NCBI RefSeq assembly: GCF_031177825.1
Contig: NZ_JAPSKE010000006.1
Coordinates: 62,001-126,000 of the forward strand
Direction: 5' to 3'
Origin: Paenibacillus sp.
Lineage (GTDB): Bacteria; Bacillota; Bacilli; Paenibacillales; YIM-B00363
Length of the DNA stretch: 64,000 bases
Both the position numbers and the translations under genes were made by a program. The notes beneath the pieces were generated by a model that saw nothing but the letters and a program-made list of their open reading frames with translations, was not told the DNA's origin and did not search any database. This document shows, piece by piece, positions 51,328 through 60,755 of this stretch (position 1 is the stretch's first letter; each line of letters starts with the position of its first letter).

Positions 51328-52305
51328 ATGGGGGGATCGGGATTCGTGAATCTGAAAGCGGTAACACCTCGGCCGAAGCCGCGGCCGTCGGTGCGGAGGG
51401 AATGGCTGCCCGCGAAGAAAATGAAACGAAACTGGGACTTGTATTTCGTCATTGTGCTCCCGCTGCTGTACATCGCGATTTTCAAATACGTACCGATGTA
51501 CGGCGCGCTGATCGCGTTCAAAGAATTTAACGTCGTGCAGGGCATCTTGGGCAGTCCTTGGGTGGGCTTCAAGCATTTCGAGGATTTCTTTACGTCTCCG
51601 AATTTCTCGAAGCTGATGTGGAATACGCTTGGGATCAGCTTGTACGCCCTATGCGTCGGCTTTCCGGCGCCGATCCTGCTTGCGCTGGCGCTGAACGAGC
51701 TGCGGGTCGGCGCGTTCAAGAAGAGCGTGCAGATGGTGACGTTCGCCCCCTACTTCATCTCTACGGTCGTCATGGTTTCGATGATTATCTTGTTTCTGTC
51801 TCCGAAGCTCGGCTTCGTCAACCATATCATTACGTGGTTCGGCTTCCCGGAGATCAACTTCATGGGAGAGCCCGGGTACTTCAAGTCGATCTACGTGTGG
51901 TCGGAGGTATGGCAGCAGACCGGATACGGGGCGGTCATCTACTTGGCGGCGTTGGCCGGCGTCAATCCGCAGCTGTACGAAGCGGCCAGAGTCGACGGCG
52001 CGTCGCGGTTTCAGAAAATGATTCATATCGACATTCCCGGGCTGCTGCCCGCCGCCGTCATCCTGCTCATCCTGAATGTCGGTCAGCTCATGCGCGTCGG
52101 CTTCGAGAAAATCTACCTCATGCAAAACCCGCTCAACCTGAGCACGTCGGAGGTCATTCCGACCTTCGTCTACAAGATCGGGCTGCTCGGCGCGAATTTC
52201 AGCTTCTCGTCCGCCGTGGGGCTGTTCAATTCCGTGGTCAATCTGCTGCTGCTCGTCTTGGTCAACGCGTTGGCGCGCAAGGTGTCCGACAGCAGTCTAT
52301 GGTAG
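51328..52305 (+). CDS. LplB-type polysaccharide ABC transporter permease
   Basis: About 325 residues. The N-terminal basic tail is followed by a first helix LYFVIVLPLLYIAIFKYVPM and the LplB-family stretch MYGALIAFKEFNVVQGILGS. The EAA loop is LYEAARVDGASRFQKMIHID. The LplB/YtcP class imports oligosaccharides released from complex glycans. The ATG at 51328 has no strong ribosome site in front; in-frame ATG 51409 (MKRN) is less likely to include the full first segment. It is followed by the LplC-type gene after 13 nt. Confidence 0.87.
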   Translation: MGGSGFVNLKAVTPRPKPRPSVRREWLPAKKMKRNWDLYFVIVLPLLYIAIFKYVPMYGALIAFKEFNVVQGILGSPWVGFKHFEDFFTSPNFSKLMWNTLGISLYALCVGFPAPILLALALNELRVGAFKKSVQMVTFAPYFISTVVMVSMIILFLSPKLGFVNHIITWFGFPEINFMGEPGYFKSIYVWSEVWQQTGYGAVIYLAALAGVNPQLYEAARVDGASRFQKMIHIDIPGLLPAAVILLILNVGQLMRVGFEKIYLMQNPLNLSTSEVIPTFVYKIGLLGANFSFSSAVGLFNSVVNLLLLVLVNALARKVSDSSLW

Positions 52306-52318
52306 AGGAGGGGGACCC

Positions 52319-53212
52319 TTGCACGGATCGATTAGAGAATCGTTCGGAGATCGCTTATTTCTATACGGCATATACGTCTTTCTCGCCTTGATCGGACTAG
52401 CGGTGTTCTACCCGCTGCTCTATATCGTCAGCGCCTCGTTCAGCGCGCCGCAGGCGGTCATCGAGGGCAGGGTGTGGCTGCTGCCGGTCGAACCTACGCT
52501 TCTCGGATACAAGACGGTATTCGAGCATCATCAGGTCATCGTCGGGTATATGAATTCGGCGTTTTACACCTTTTTTGGAACGATGATGAATGTCGCGCTC
52601 ACGATTATGCTGGCCTATCCGTTATCGAAGCGGAACTTCTATGGACGCCAGGCGATCATGATGATTCTCGTGGCGACGATGCTGTTCGAAGGCGGGCTGA
52701 TTCCGTATTACCTTACGATCAAGAGCTTGGGCATTCTCGACACGCGTTGGGCGATGCTCCTTCCGCAGGCGCTGGCGGTATGGCAAGTCATTATCGCGAG
52801 AACGTTCTTCCACACGACCATTCCCGAAGAGCTTACGGAAGCGGCGGAGCTCGACGGCTGCAGCAATATCGGCTTCATCTGGAGGGTCGTCGTTCCGCTC
52901 TCCAAGCCGATCATCGCCGTGTTGGTGCTCATGTATGCGGTCATGCATTGGAATTCGTATTTCGACGCCTTGATTTTCCTCAAGACGGCCGACCTGTTTC
53001 CGCTGCAGATCGTGCTTCGGAACATTTTGATTCTGAATTCCGTGGATACGACGGCGATGAAGGACGCCTCCGAGATGCTGGCCCGGCAAGGGCTGAAGGA
53101 TCTGCTGAAGTTTTCCTTGATCGTGGTGGCGAGCGCGCCGATCTTGGCGATCTATCCGTTCGTCCAGAAATATTTCGTACAAGGCATTATGATCGGCTCG
53201 ATCAAAGGGTAG
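52319..53212 (+). CDS. LplC/YtcP-type ABC transporter permease
   Basis: A 297-residue carbohydrate permease starting at TTG 52319 with GGAGGGGG in front. The first helix is VFLALIGLAVFYPLLYIVSA. Family segments are LFEGGLIPYYLTIKSLGILD and the EAA loop EELTEAAELDGCSNIGFIWR. The ending YFVQGIMIGSIKG is diagnostic for the LplC class. It works with the LplB-type partner and the binding protein that follows; no ATPase gene is adjacent. Confidence 0.92.
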   Translation: MHGSIRESFGDRLFLYGIYVFLALIGLAVFYPLLYIVSASFSAPQAVIEGRVWLLPVEPTLLGYKTVFEHHQVIVGYMNSAFYTFFGTMMNVALTIMLAYPLSKRNFYGRQAIMMILVATMLFEGGLIPYYLTIKSLGILDTRWAMLLPQALAVWQVIIARTFFHTTIPEELTEAAELDGCSNIGFIWRVVVPLSKPIIAVLVLMYAVMHWNSYFDALIFLKTADLFPLQIVLRNILILNSVDTTAMKDASEMLARQGLKDLLKFSLIVVASAPILAIYPFVQKYFVQGIMIGSIKG

Positions 53213-53224
53213 AGGGCGGTACAG

Positions 53225-54880
53225 ATGACGAAGGGAGTTGCGACGATGAAAAGAAGATGGACGGTCACGATTTGCGCGGCAATGGTTCTGTCGCTGATCG
53301 CCGGGTGCATGGGCGGAGGGAACGGCGGCGGTGGAGAGGGGGAAGGCGCCGGACAAGGCGAAGGGACGCAAGGCGTCGTCTCCTTCTCCGCCTTCGCTCC
53401 GCAGCTGGTCCGGATCGAAAACATGGACACGAACTTATTCACCAAGTACGTGGAGGAGAAGGTCGGGATCGACATTAAGTGGGTGCTGGCTCCATCTGAA
53501 GGCGCGAACGAACGGAAGCAGCTGTTGCTGGCCAGCGGCGATTATCCCGAGGTGTTCATTCACGGCGACCTGACGAAGGAAGAACAGCTGAAGTACGGCC
53601 AGCAAGGCGTATTGATCCCGCTGAACGACTTGATCGAGCAGTACGGTCCGAATATTAAGAACACCATGAATATGATCGAAGAATACACGAGCGAAATTAC
53701 GGCGCCGGACGGTAACATTTACGCTTTGCCTCAAGTGAACGAATGCTACCACTGCATGTTTTCTCAGAAAATGTGGATCAACGCCGCTTGGCTGGAGGCG
53801 GTCGGCATGTCGATGCCGACGACGACGGACGAGTTTTACCAAGTATTGAAGGCGTTCAAGGAGAAAGACCCGAACGGCAACGGGGTGGCCGACGAAATTC
53901 CGCTCAGCGGGTTTCAAAATTCGTGGCATGGCAATATCGACGGCTTCCTCATGAACGCCTTCATCTACAACAATTCGGAGGATTACTTCACGCTCGAGAA
54001 CGGGAAGGTCGACATCGCGGCGAACAAGGAGCAATGGCGCGAAGGGCTCCGCTACCTGAACAAGCTGTACGCGGATGGGTTGATCGATCCGGCCGCCTTC
54101 ACGCAGGACGAGGACGCGTTGAAGCAGATCGCCAACAACGCGAATGCCCCGATCCTTGGCGCCTACGCCGCCGGGCACGTCGCGATGGGCGTTCAGCTGC
54201 TCGAAGACAACAACCACGCCGATTACCACGTCGTTCCGCCGCTCAAAGGGCCGGACGGCACGCAGCTGGCCGCCTATTATCCGTCGATCGGAAGAGGCCA
54301 ATTCGCGATCACGAATAAGGCGAGTGAAGAGCAGCGCATCGCGGCGATCAAGCTGGCCGATCTGATGGCGACCGAGGAGGCGACGATTTTCTCCGTCTTC
54401 GGTCCGGAAGGCGATTATTGGAGACCTTCGGAGGCGGGCGAGCTGGATTTCCACGGCCGCCCGGCAAAATATACGAACGTGAAGGAGTTCTCCACGGTCA
54501 CGACCTGGAACGTGTCTTGGGATCAGCTCGGCCCGTCCGTCCGCACGAGCGAGTTCCGCGAATCGTTCGCGACGCCGGAGGACCAATTCTCGATCGATGG
54601 ATACGAGAAGCGCTTGTTCCTCGCGACGCAGTTATATGAGCCGCATAAGCCGGCCGAGGTGTACCCGCTGAACATCTTCATGGATCCGGCGGACGCGCAA
54701 GAGTCCAACCGCCTGCGCACGACGATTAACGACTACATCCAGGAGCATCTGGCGTTGTTCGTCACCGGCAACCGAAATCTCGACACCGATTGGGACGCCT
54801 ACGTGAAGGGGCTCGACGGCTTAGGCCTGGAGCAATACCTTGCCATCTATCAGAAAGCTTACGACGCGTTACCGAAATAA
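53225..54880 (+). CDS. LplA-type extracellular solute-binding lipoprotein
   Basis: A 551-residue binding protein, the length typical of LplA. The lipobox is VLSLIAGC (Cys28) followed by a Gly/Glu linker. Family features are QGVLIPLNDLIEQYGPNI, APDGNIYALPQVNEC and KDPNGNGVADEIPLSG, a Ca-binding-like DPNGNG loop. ATG 53225 has GAGGGCGG in front; ATG 53246 is an alternative that keeps the signal. It ends just before a very long hairpin. Its ligand should be an oligosaccharide of the same glycan targeted by the nearby sulfatase. Confidence 0.9.
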   Translation: MTKGVATMKRRWTVTICAAMVLSLIAGCMGGGNGGGGEGEGAGQGEGTQGVVSFSAFAPQLVRIENMDTNLFTKYVEEKVGIDIKWVLAPSEGANERKQLLLASGDYPEVFIHGDLTKEEQLKYGQQGVLIPLNDLIEQYGPNIKNTMNMIEEYTSEITAPDGNIYALPQVNECYHCMFSQKMWINAAWLEAVGMSMPTTTDEFYQVLKAFKEKDPNGNGVADEIPLSGFQNSWHGNIDGFLMNAFIYNNSEDYFTLENGKVDIAANKEQWREGLRYLNKLYADGLIDPAAFTQDEDALKQIANNANAPILGAYAAGHVAMGVQLLEDNNHADYHVVPPLKGPDGTQLAAYYPSIGRGQFAITNKASEEQRIAAIKLADLMATEEATIFSVFGPEGDYWRPSEAGELDFHGRPAKYTNVKEFSTVTTWNVSWDQLGPSVRTSEFRESFATPEDQFSIDGYEKRLFLATQLYEPHKPAEVYPLNIFMDPADAQESNRLRTTINDYIQEHLALFVTGNRNLDTDWDAYVKGLDGLGLEQYLAIYQKAYDALPK

Positions 54881-54935
54881 GCGGAAGGGGCTGCCTCCTC
54901 AGCGATTCATCGCTGCGGGAGGCAGCCCCTTCCCG
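54881..54935 (+). terminator. Very stable hairpin closing the first Lpl-type operon
   Basis: GGAAGGGGCTGCCTCC (54883-54898) pairs with GGGAGGCAGCCCCTTCC (54917-54933). An inner CAGCG/CGCTG stem lies in the loop. There is no T-run after it, so it may be a terminator helped by a factor, or an mRNA 3' end stabiliser. Confidence 0.7.
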
Positions 54936-55005
54936 CATCTATCGTGCCGGAACGATCGATCGTGATATGATAGGGGAAAGCTTTTTCGAAAGGCGGCGCG
55001 CTTTC

Positions 55006-55833
55006 ATGTCGATCGGCGTTCATGAACAGATACGATTCTCTCTTTTTCAAGTCAATGATTTCTCTTACGAGAGTCACCGTTTGGAACAAGAGGCCCAGCC
55101 TTTCCTTTCGTTTTCTTTCATTTCCAAATCCAAGGGATCGGTGCGGATCACCTCGGGAGGCATCACGCATTATGCCCAATCGGGAGACGTCATGGTCCAT
55201 CGTCCCGGGATCCCGTTCGCGGTATATGCCGATCAACCGGGGACGCATATGTATATCAACCTGGCGCTAAGCGTCATGGACCAGGTCGACTTTTTCCAAT
55301 TGCATCCGATGCCGAAAGTCGTAACGCTGCTCGACCCGATCCGATTCCAGCAGACGTTCCTGCAGCTCAAGACGGTGTGGAACCGCCCGGCGGACGGACT
55401 GCGGGACATGCAATCCACGATGCTGGCCTTCCAACTGCTGAACGAGATTGTTGAAAGCGTACGCATATTGAAGGCAACGCCGGACCCTGCGGATCCTTCG
55501 GCGACGGACCGCCTCTCGCAGGTCATTCCGTATATCGAGAAAAATTTGAAGACGAAAATTACCCGCGAAAAGCTGGCAAGCATCGCTCTCCTCAATCCGG
55601 TCTACTTCAGCCGAATCTTCCAAAAGACATACGGCATTACGCCGATGAGCATGTTGCATCGGCTGCGGATGAAACGCGCGGTGCAAATGCTGGAGAATCC
55701 GTCGTATACGATCGAATATATCGCTGAGGAATGCGGTTTTTATGATGCCTCCTATTTCAACCGCGTCTTTCAGCAAGCCTATAAAATTACGCCGGGCGTG
55801 TTCCGCAAAAAAGTAGAGCAAGCGAAACATTGA
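55006..55833 (+). CDS. AraC-family regulator with N-terminal cupin
   Basis: A 275-residue soluble activator. The N-terminal cupin-like sugar-binding domain (GITHYAQSGDVMVHRPGIPF) is followed by the two-HTH AraC domain (ITREKLASIALLNPVYFSRI; YTIEYIAEECGFYDASYFNR). ATG 55006 is preceded by AAAGGCGG; ATG 54968 is a weaker alternative. It lies between the Lpl-type operon and the sulfatase gene and probably controls the latter in response to a sugar. Confidence 0.88.
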   Translation: MSIGVHEQIRFSLFQVNDFSYESHRLEQEAQPFLSFSFISKSKGSVRITSGGITHYAQSGDVMVHRPGIPFAVYADQPGTHMYINLALSVMDQVDFFQLHPMPKVVTLLDPIRFQQTFLQLKTVWNRPADGLRDMQSTMLAFQLLNEIVESVRILKATPDPADPSATDRLSQVIPYIEKNLKTKITREKLASIALLNPVYFSRIFQKTYGITPMSMLHRLRMKRAVQMLENPSYTIEYIAEECGFYDASYFNRVFQQAYKITPGVFRKKVEQAKH

Positions 55834-55948
55834 GCGTCCCGCGAAAAAGTATCGAAAATACAAGGAAGAGGTTTTCCGCGTACATTGAAGGAATCGAGTC
55901 GCCATCTTATCTTTGGATGTATATCCCAAAGAAGGAGACAAGACGACG

Positions 55949-57334
55949 ATGAGACTCTTATATCTCGACATCGATTCCTTAAGACCCGACCATCTTGGCT
56001 GTTACGGCTACCACCGCGATACGTCCCCCAATATCGACCGACTCGCGCAGAAGGGCGTTCGATTTGAAAATTATTACACCTCGGACGCACCTTGCGCTCC
56101 TTCCCGAACGGCGCTGCTTTCCGGACGCTTCGGCATTCATAGCGGGCTCGTCGGGCACGGCGGAACCGCGGGCGATTACCGCCATGAAGGCCCGGGGCGA
56201 ACGTTCAGCGATCGCTTGTCTCACCAGAGCTTGCCGGCCTTCCTGCGCAAGCAAGGACTTCATACGGCGCTGATCAGCACGTTCGCCGAACGGCATGCCG
56301 CTTGGACGTTCTATGCCGGCTTCAACGAAGTGCATAATATCGGCAAGCGGGGCATGGAGAGCGCCGAAGAGGTGACGCCTTCCGTCCTCCGATGGATGCA
56401 ATCCAACGCCGCTTCGGACCATTGGTACTTGCACGTAAATTACTGGGATCCGCATACGCCTTACCGGGTTCCTTCGGAGTACGGCAATCGGTTCGAGAAC
56501 GACCCGCTGCCCGCCTGGCTTTCGGAAGAGGTATTCGAGGAGCATATGCGTAAAGATGGCCAACATAGCTTGGGCGATATGAACAGCTTGGCGAAAACCC
56601 ATTATCACCGGTACCCTCGGCATGGCAAGACGATGAGGGAGCACGACGATCTGCGAGTCATCGTGGACAACTACGACACGGCGATCCGTTACGTGGACGA
56701 GCATATCGGCCGCTTGCTGCGCTGCCTGGAAGAGCAGGGAGTCCTTGACGATACAGTCATCCTGATCAGCAGCGACCACGGGGAAAGCATGGGGGAGTTA
56801 GGGATCTATTCGGAGCATGGGACGGCGGATCAAGCGACCTGCCGCATTCCGATGATTATACGCTGGCCCGGCAAGCAAGAGGGAATCGTCGACGAAGGGC
56901 TGCACTACCAGCTTGACCTCGCCCCGACGATCGCCGGGATGCTAGGCGCGGAGGCGCCGAGCGGCTGGGACGGCCAAAGCTACGCGGAATCGGTCGAGAG
57001 CGGAGCCGGGGCGGGGAGACCTTATCTGGTGCTCTCGCAGTGCGCGCATGTGGCGCAGCGCAGCGTTCGCTTCGACGACTGGTTGTATATCCGAACCTAT
57101 CATGACGGTCACCACGGCTTTCCCAAGGAAATGCTCTTCAACCTGAAGCAAGATCCGCATGAGCAATGCAACTTGGCCGAGACGCATCCGGAAATATGTC
57201 GGCAAGCGGTCTACTACTATCAGCAATGGCATGACGACATGATGTCTTCGATGTCTTGCGACACGGACCCGTTATGGACGGTCATGAACGAGGGCGGGCC
57301 TTACCATGCGAAGGAATACGCCCCGAAACCATAG
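55949..57334 (+). CDS. Sulfatase (Cys-type, formylglycine-dependent)
   Basis: A 461-residue member of the alkaline-phosphatase-superfamily sulfatases. The N-terminal metal site is LYLDIDSLRPDHLGCYGY. The modification motif is C49-A-P-S-R, with the following LLSGRFG matching the C-x-P-S-R consensus, and HYWDPHTPY-like NYWDPHTPY and SSDHGESMGELG supply further metal ligands. It has no signal peptide, so it is likely cytoplasmic and acts on imported sulfated oligosaccharides. It needs a formylglycine-generating or anaerobic SME enzyme, not in the window. ATG 55949 is preferred over 55913 because AAGGAGA lies between them. Confidence 0.92.
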   Translation: MRLLYLDIDSLRPDHLGCYGYHRDTSPNIDRLAQKGVRFENYYTSDAPCAPSRTALLSGRFGIHSGLVGHGGTAGDYRHEGPGRTFSDRLSHQSLPAFLRKQGLHTALISTFAERHAAWTFYAGFNEVHNIGKRGMESAEEVTPSVLRWMQSNAASDHWYLHVNYWDPHTPYRVPSEYGNRFENDPLPAWLSEEVFEEHMRKDGQHSLGDMNSLAKTHYHRYPRHGKTMREHDDLRVIVDNYDTAIRYVDEHIGRLLRCLEEQGVLDDTVILISSDHGESMGELGIYSEHGTADQATCRIPMIIRWPGKQEGIVDEGLHYQLDLAPTIAGMLGAEAPSGWDGQSYAESVESGAGAGRPYLVLSQCAHVAQRSVRFDDWLYIRTYHDGHHGFPKEMLFNLKQDPHEQCNLAETHPEICRQAVYYYQQWHDDMMSSMSCDTDPLWTVMNEGGPYHAKEYAPKP

Positions 57335-57340
57335 ATGAAA

Positions 57341-57370
57341 GCCGATCCCCCCTTCTCAGGGGGGATCGGC
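57341..57370 (+). terminator. GC-rich hairpin after the sulfatase gene
   Basis: GCCGATCCCCCC (57341-57352) pairs perfectly with GGGGGGATCGGC (57359-57370), 6-nt loop; there is no T-run behind it. Confidence 0.7.
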
Positions 57371-57412
57371 CGCTTCGCGCGAACGGCACGCTAATGGGAA
57401 GGAAGGAAGCCT

Positions 57413-59653
57413 TTGCCTAGGAAACCTATTTCGTCATTGTTCTATCGGTATTTGCTTTCTTATGTCGTTCTTCTGCTCATTCCGATCTTGGTCATCGGCC
57501 TCCTCGTCTATCGACAATTCGTCGGCATCTTGCAAGAAGAGGTGACGATCAGCCATCGGCACGTCCTTGAACAGGCAAGCGCGGCGATGACCGCCGAATT
57601 CAACGAGATGAACGACATCGCCATCAAGCTTTCGGCCCGATCCGAGCTCTCCCCTCAGCGATTGAACCAATCGATGTTCCGCGCTTTGGATGCGATGGAG
57701 ACGTTACGGGATATGAACGCCAGCCCGTTCGTTCGGCAATTCGTGTATTACGCCAAGGGCAGCGATTATTTTTACTCCGCCGATACGACGTACCCCGTCG
57801 AATTGTTCGCCGAACCTTTCCGCCAATACGGCAATTGGTCATCCGAAGATTTCATGGTACACCTGCGCAGCCTGAACAAGCCTACGTTCGTAAGCGCCGA
57901 ACCGCTTGAATCCAACGAACTCGCTTCCGGCCGCGTGTTAACCTACCTTGTGCCCATTCCCTACAACAGCCCTTCTCCGTATGGCGTGCTCCTGTTCCTC
58001 GTAGAGGAAGCTTCCGTAAACAAGTTATTGGAAGGCGCGCTGAAAGAACAGAATGGAAATTCCGTCATCGTCAATCAGGACGGACAGATTATTACGGCGC
58101 TGCGGCACGAAGCATATCTGGAAAGCCCGAAGTTTCAAGCGAACATCCGAAAGATCGCATCGGGCGGAATGACGGTCGCGACGCTCGACAACGACGATTC
58201 GTACGTGATCTCCACCGTCAAGTTGCAGCACACGAACTGGACGTACGCGACCCTGCTTCCCGAAGAGGTCTTCTTGCATAAAACGAAACACATCCAAACG
58301 TTATTTGTCGTTTCCGTCTTGATCGTGCTTTGTATCGGATGCGCTCTTATTTATTTGCTCATGCGCCTGAATTATAATCCGGTCCATCAACTGCTGTCTT
58401 TCATTAGCAAGCAGTGGGGAGAGGCCGTTCGCAATGTGCAGGAAGCCAAGGAAAAGATCGGACATATGGCCGAGGACCGCCAGCTGCTTAAGCAAAAATT
58501 GGACAGCAACAAGGAGGCGGCGCGCAACTATTTGCTTCTCAAGCTGTTGAGAGGACAAGTCGCCGATGTTCGCGCTTGCAACGCCGAGGGCGGCGAGATC
58601 GGCATTGCGTTTTCCAAATCGCTCTTCTTCGTCGCTTTGGTCGATGGGTTGCCGGCGTCATCCGATTCGAGAGGTCTGGAAAAGATGTATCGGGAGCACT
58701 TCGAATGTTATCAAATCGATACGATGGACGAAGGCAAGGGCATCGTCATCTGCGCGATAGCGCCGGAGGAGACACCTGCGCTCCAGGAGCGGCTGCTTCG
58801 CCTTCATCAGGAGCTGATGGAACGTTGCTCCGGGAAAGTGACGATCGGCGTCGGGGGTCTGTACGAGGAGATCCATCAAATCGGCAAATCGTATATCGAG
58901 GCTGCAACCGCCCTGGATTACAAGCTGATCAAAGGTCATAACACCCTGATTACCTACGGGGGGATCCAGGCCGAGAACCAATCGGCTTCCTGGTATCCCA
59001 AAGAGGAGATGGAGCTGCTGGCCCAATCGATGCGGCAAGGGGATTCCGCCAAGGTGGAATCCATCTTACTTAAGCTCCAGCTTTACATGGAGGAGCGTCC
59101 CCTTCCGCTTCATATCGCTCGCTGCATCTGTTACGACATCTTCGGCTGCATGATCAAAACGCAAGACCGGCTCAGATTGTCCCAATCCGCGCACATTCGC
59201 TACCCGGATGCGTTCGCGCTGGCCAAATTCGATACGATACACGATTTAGCGTCATTGGTCCGCGATATTTGCCTGCAGATCAAGGAATCGACGGAAGCGG
59301 CTCCGGGCGGGGGATCCGCGGAAGCGTGGATTGCCTACATCCAAGAACATTACCATGATCACGCGTTTTCCGTGGAGCGGATGGCGGAGCACTTCTCGCT
59401 CTCCCGATCCTCCCTGTTCGCTTCGTTCAAGAAGCTTACGGGACAAACCATCATGGATTATTTGGATTATTACCGGTTGGAGCGGGCGAAACGCCTGCTG
59501 TCGAACAGCGATCTCCGCCTGAAAGAGATCGTGGAGCAGATCGGCTATTACGATGTTTCAAGCTTTATCCGCAAGTTCAAGCAGCAGGCGGATATCACGC
59601 CCGGAGAATTCCGCAAGCTTAGCCTTGGGAGGGACGACACGGCCTCTCCATAG
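57413..59653 (+). CDS. Membrane-anchored AraC-family regulator (second)
   Basis: A 746-residue protein starting at TTG 57413 with AAGGAAGG in front. The first helix is YVVLLLIPILVIGLLVY, then a Cache-type extracellular domain and a second helix LFVVSVLIVLCIGCALIYLL near 310. A coiled linker leads to the C-terminal AraC pair (FSVERMAEHFSLSRSSLFAS; LRLKEIVEQIGYYDVSSFIR). It is the same domain plan as the regulator at 48,915 but only distantly related. It should regulate the second Lpl-type transporter that follows. Confidence 0.9.
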   Translation: MPRKPISSLFYRYLLSYVVLLLIPILVIGLLVYRQFVGILQEEVTISHRHVLEQASAAMTAEFNEMNDIAIKLSARSELSPQRLNQSMFRALDAMETLRDMNASPFVRQFVYYAKGSDYFYSADTTYPVELFAEPFRQYGNWSSEDFMVHLRSLNKPTFVSAEPLESNELASGRVLTYLVPIPYNSPSPYGVLLFLVEEASVNKLLEGALKEQNGNSVIVNQDGQIITALRHEAYLESPKFQANIRKIASGGMTVATLDNDDSYVISTVKLQHTNWTYATLLPEEVFLHKTKHIQTLFVVSVLIVLCIGCALIYLLMRLNYNPVHQLLSFISKQWGEAVRNVQEAKEKIGHMAEDRQLLKQKLDSNKEAARNYLLLKLLRGQVADVRACNAEGGEIGIAFSKSLFFVALVDGLPASSDSRGLEKMYREHFECYQIDTMDEGKGIVICAIAPEETPALQERLLRLHQELMERCSGKVTIGVGGLYEEIHQIGKSYIEAATALDYKLIKGHNTLITYGGIQAENQSASWYPKEEMELLAQSMRQGDSAKVESILLKLQLYMEERPLPLHIARCICYDIFGCMIKTQDRLRLSQSAHIRYPDAFALAKFDTIHDLASLVRDICLQIKESTEAAPGGGSAEAWIAYIQEHYHDHAFSVERMAEHFSLSRSSLFASFKKLTGQTIMDYLDYYRLERAKRLLSNSDLRLKEIVEQIGYYDVSSFIRKFKQQADITPGEFRKLSLGRDDTASP

Positions 59654-59779
59654 GCGTTATACGATTCGCTTATCGGTTGTACGATCCGCATATTTACCCT
59701 CGCCCGCCGTTCTAGCTACAGTTAAGTTGCTTGAGGCGGATATCCGCGAAACCAAAAAAGAGGGGAGGTGTCAACGGAA

Positions 59780-60736
59780 ATGGAGATGATCCGAAACCGA
59801 CGCGAACCGACGATGACGAAACCGGTTCGATCCGCATCGATATGGAAGCGGTTACTGAAGACGTATGAGCTGTACCTGTTTTTGCTGCCTACGCTGGTAT
59901 ACTTTCTTATTTTCCACTATGGACCGCTGTACGGCTTGCAGATCGCATTCAAAAATTTCATCGCCGTGAAAGGGATCTGGGGAAGTCCATGGGTCGGTCT
60001 GGAGCACTTTGAACGTTTCTTTCACTCGCCGCAATTTACCCTTGTGTTGAAAAATACGATCTTGCTTAATCTGTATGAATTGGCGGTAACGTTCCCCATC
60101 CCGATCATCATGGCGCTCTTGCTCAATCAGATCCAAAACGTTCGGTTCAAAAAGTGGATTCAAACGATCACGTACGCGCCCCATTTCATTTCGGCCGTCG
60201 TCATCGTAGGCATGCTGTTCGCGTTTCTTTCGCCGAGGAGCGGACTTCTCAACGAGTTGATTCGATTATTCGGAGGAGAGCCCGTATACTTCATGGCCCG
60301 TCCGGAGTGGTTCAAGACGATCTTCGTCTTCTCGGGGCTTTGGCAGAATGCCGGCTGGTCCATGGTCATCTATTTGGCCGCGCTTACGGGCGTCAGCCCC
60401 GAGCTGCATGAAGCGGCCATTATGGACGGGGCCAACAAATATCAGCGCATCTGGCACATCGATCTGCCGTCCATCCTGCCGACGGTAATGATTCTCTTCA
60501 TTTTGAATATCGGCAGCTTTATGTCCGTCGGCTTCGAGAAGGTGTACTTGATGCAGAACGCGCTAAATTTGGATGCTTCGGAAGTGATCCAAACGTATGT
60601 GTACAAATCGGGACTGCTCAACGCTCAATACAGCTACAGCGCCGCAGTAGGCTTATTCAACGCGGTCATCAATTTCATTCTGCTCGTCAGCTTCAACGAG
60701 TTGGCCAAGCGGTCGAAGCAGACCAGTCTCTGGTAA
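59780..60736 (+). CDS. LplB-type ABC transporter permease (second set)
   Basis: About 318 residues. The first helix is LYLFLLPTLVYFLIFHYGPL with the family stretch YGLQIAFKNFIAVKGIWGS, and the EAA loop is LHEAAIMDGANKYQRIWHID. ATG 59780 lies 11 nt behind GGGGAGG; GTG 59768 lies within it and ATG 59786 is also possible. It is clearly paralogous to the permease at 51,328 (shared MSVGFEKVYLMQNALNL-type segment). Confidence 0.9.
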   Translation: MEMIRNRREPTMTKPVRSASIWKRLLKTYELYLFLLPTLVYFLIFHYGPLYGLQIAFKNFIAVKGIWGSPWVGLEHFERFFHSPQFTLVLKNTILLNLYELAVTFPIPIIMALLLNQIQNVRFKKWIQTITYAPHFISAVVIVGMLFAFLSPRSGLLNELIRLFGGEPVYFMARPEWFKTIFVFSGLWQNAGWSMVIYLAALTGVSPELHEAAIMDGANKYQRIWHIDLPSILPTVMILFILNIGSFMSVGFEKVYLMQNALNLDASEVIQTYVYKSGLLNAQYSYSAAVGLFNAVINFILLVSFNELAKRSKQTSLW

Positions 60737-60755
60737 TCCGGAAAGGAAGTTCAGG

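Noticed and set aside
53435-54586. Long minus-strand open frame (383 codons)
   Set aside because: It is antisense to the LplA-type gene, Arg-rich and low in stops because of high GC; the plus-strand protein has a signal peptide and clear family motifs.
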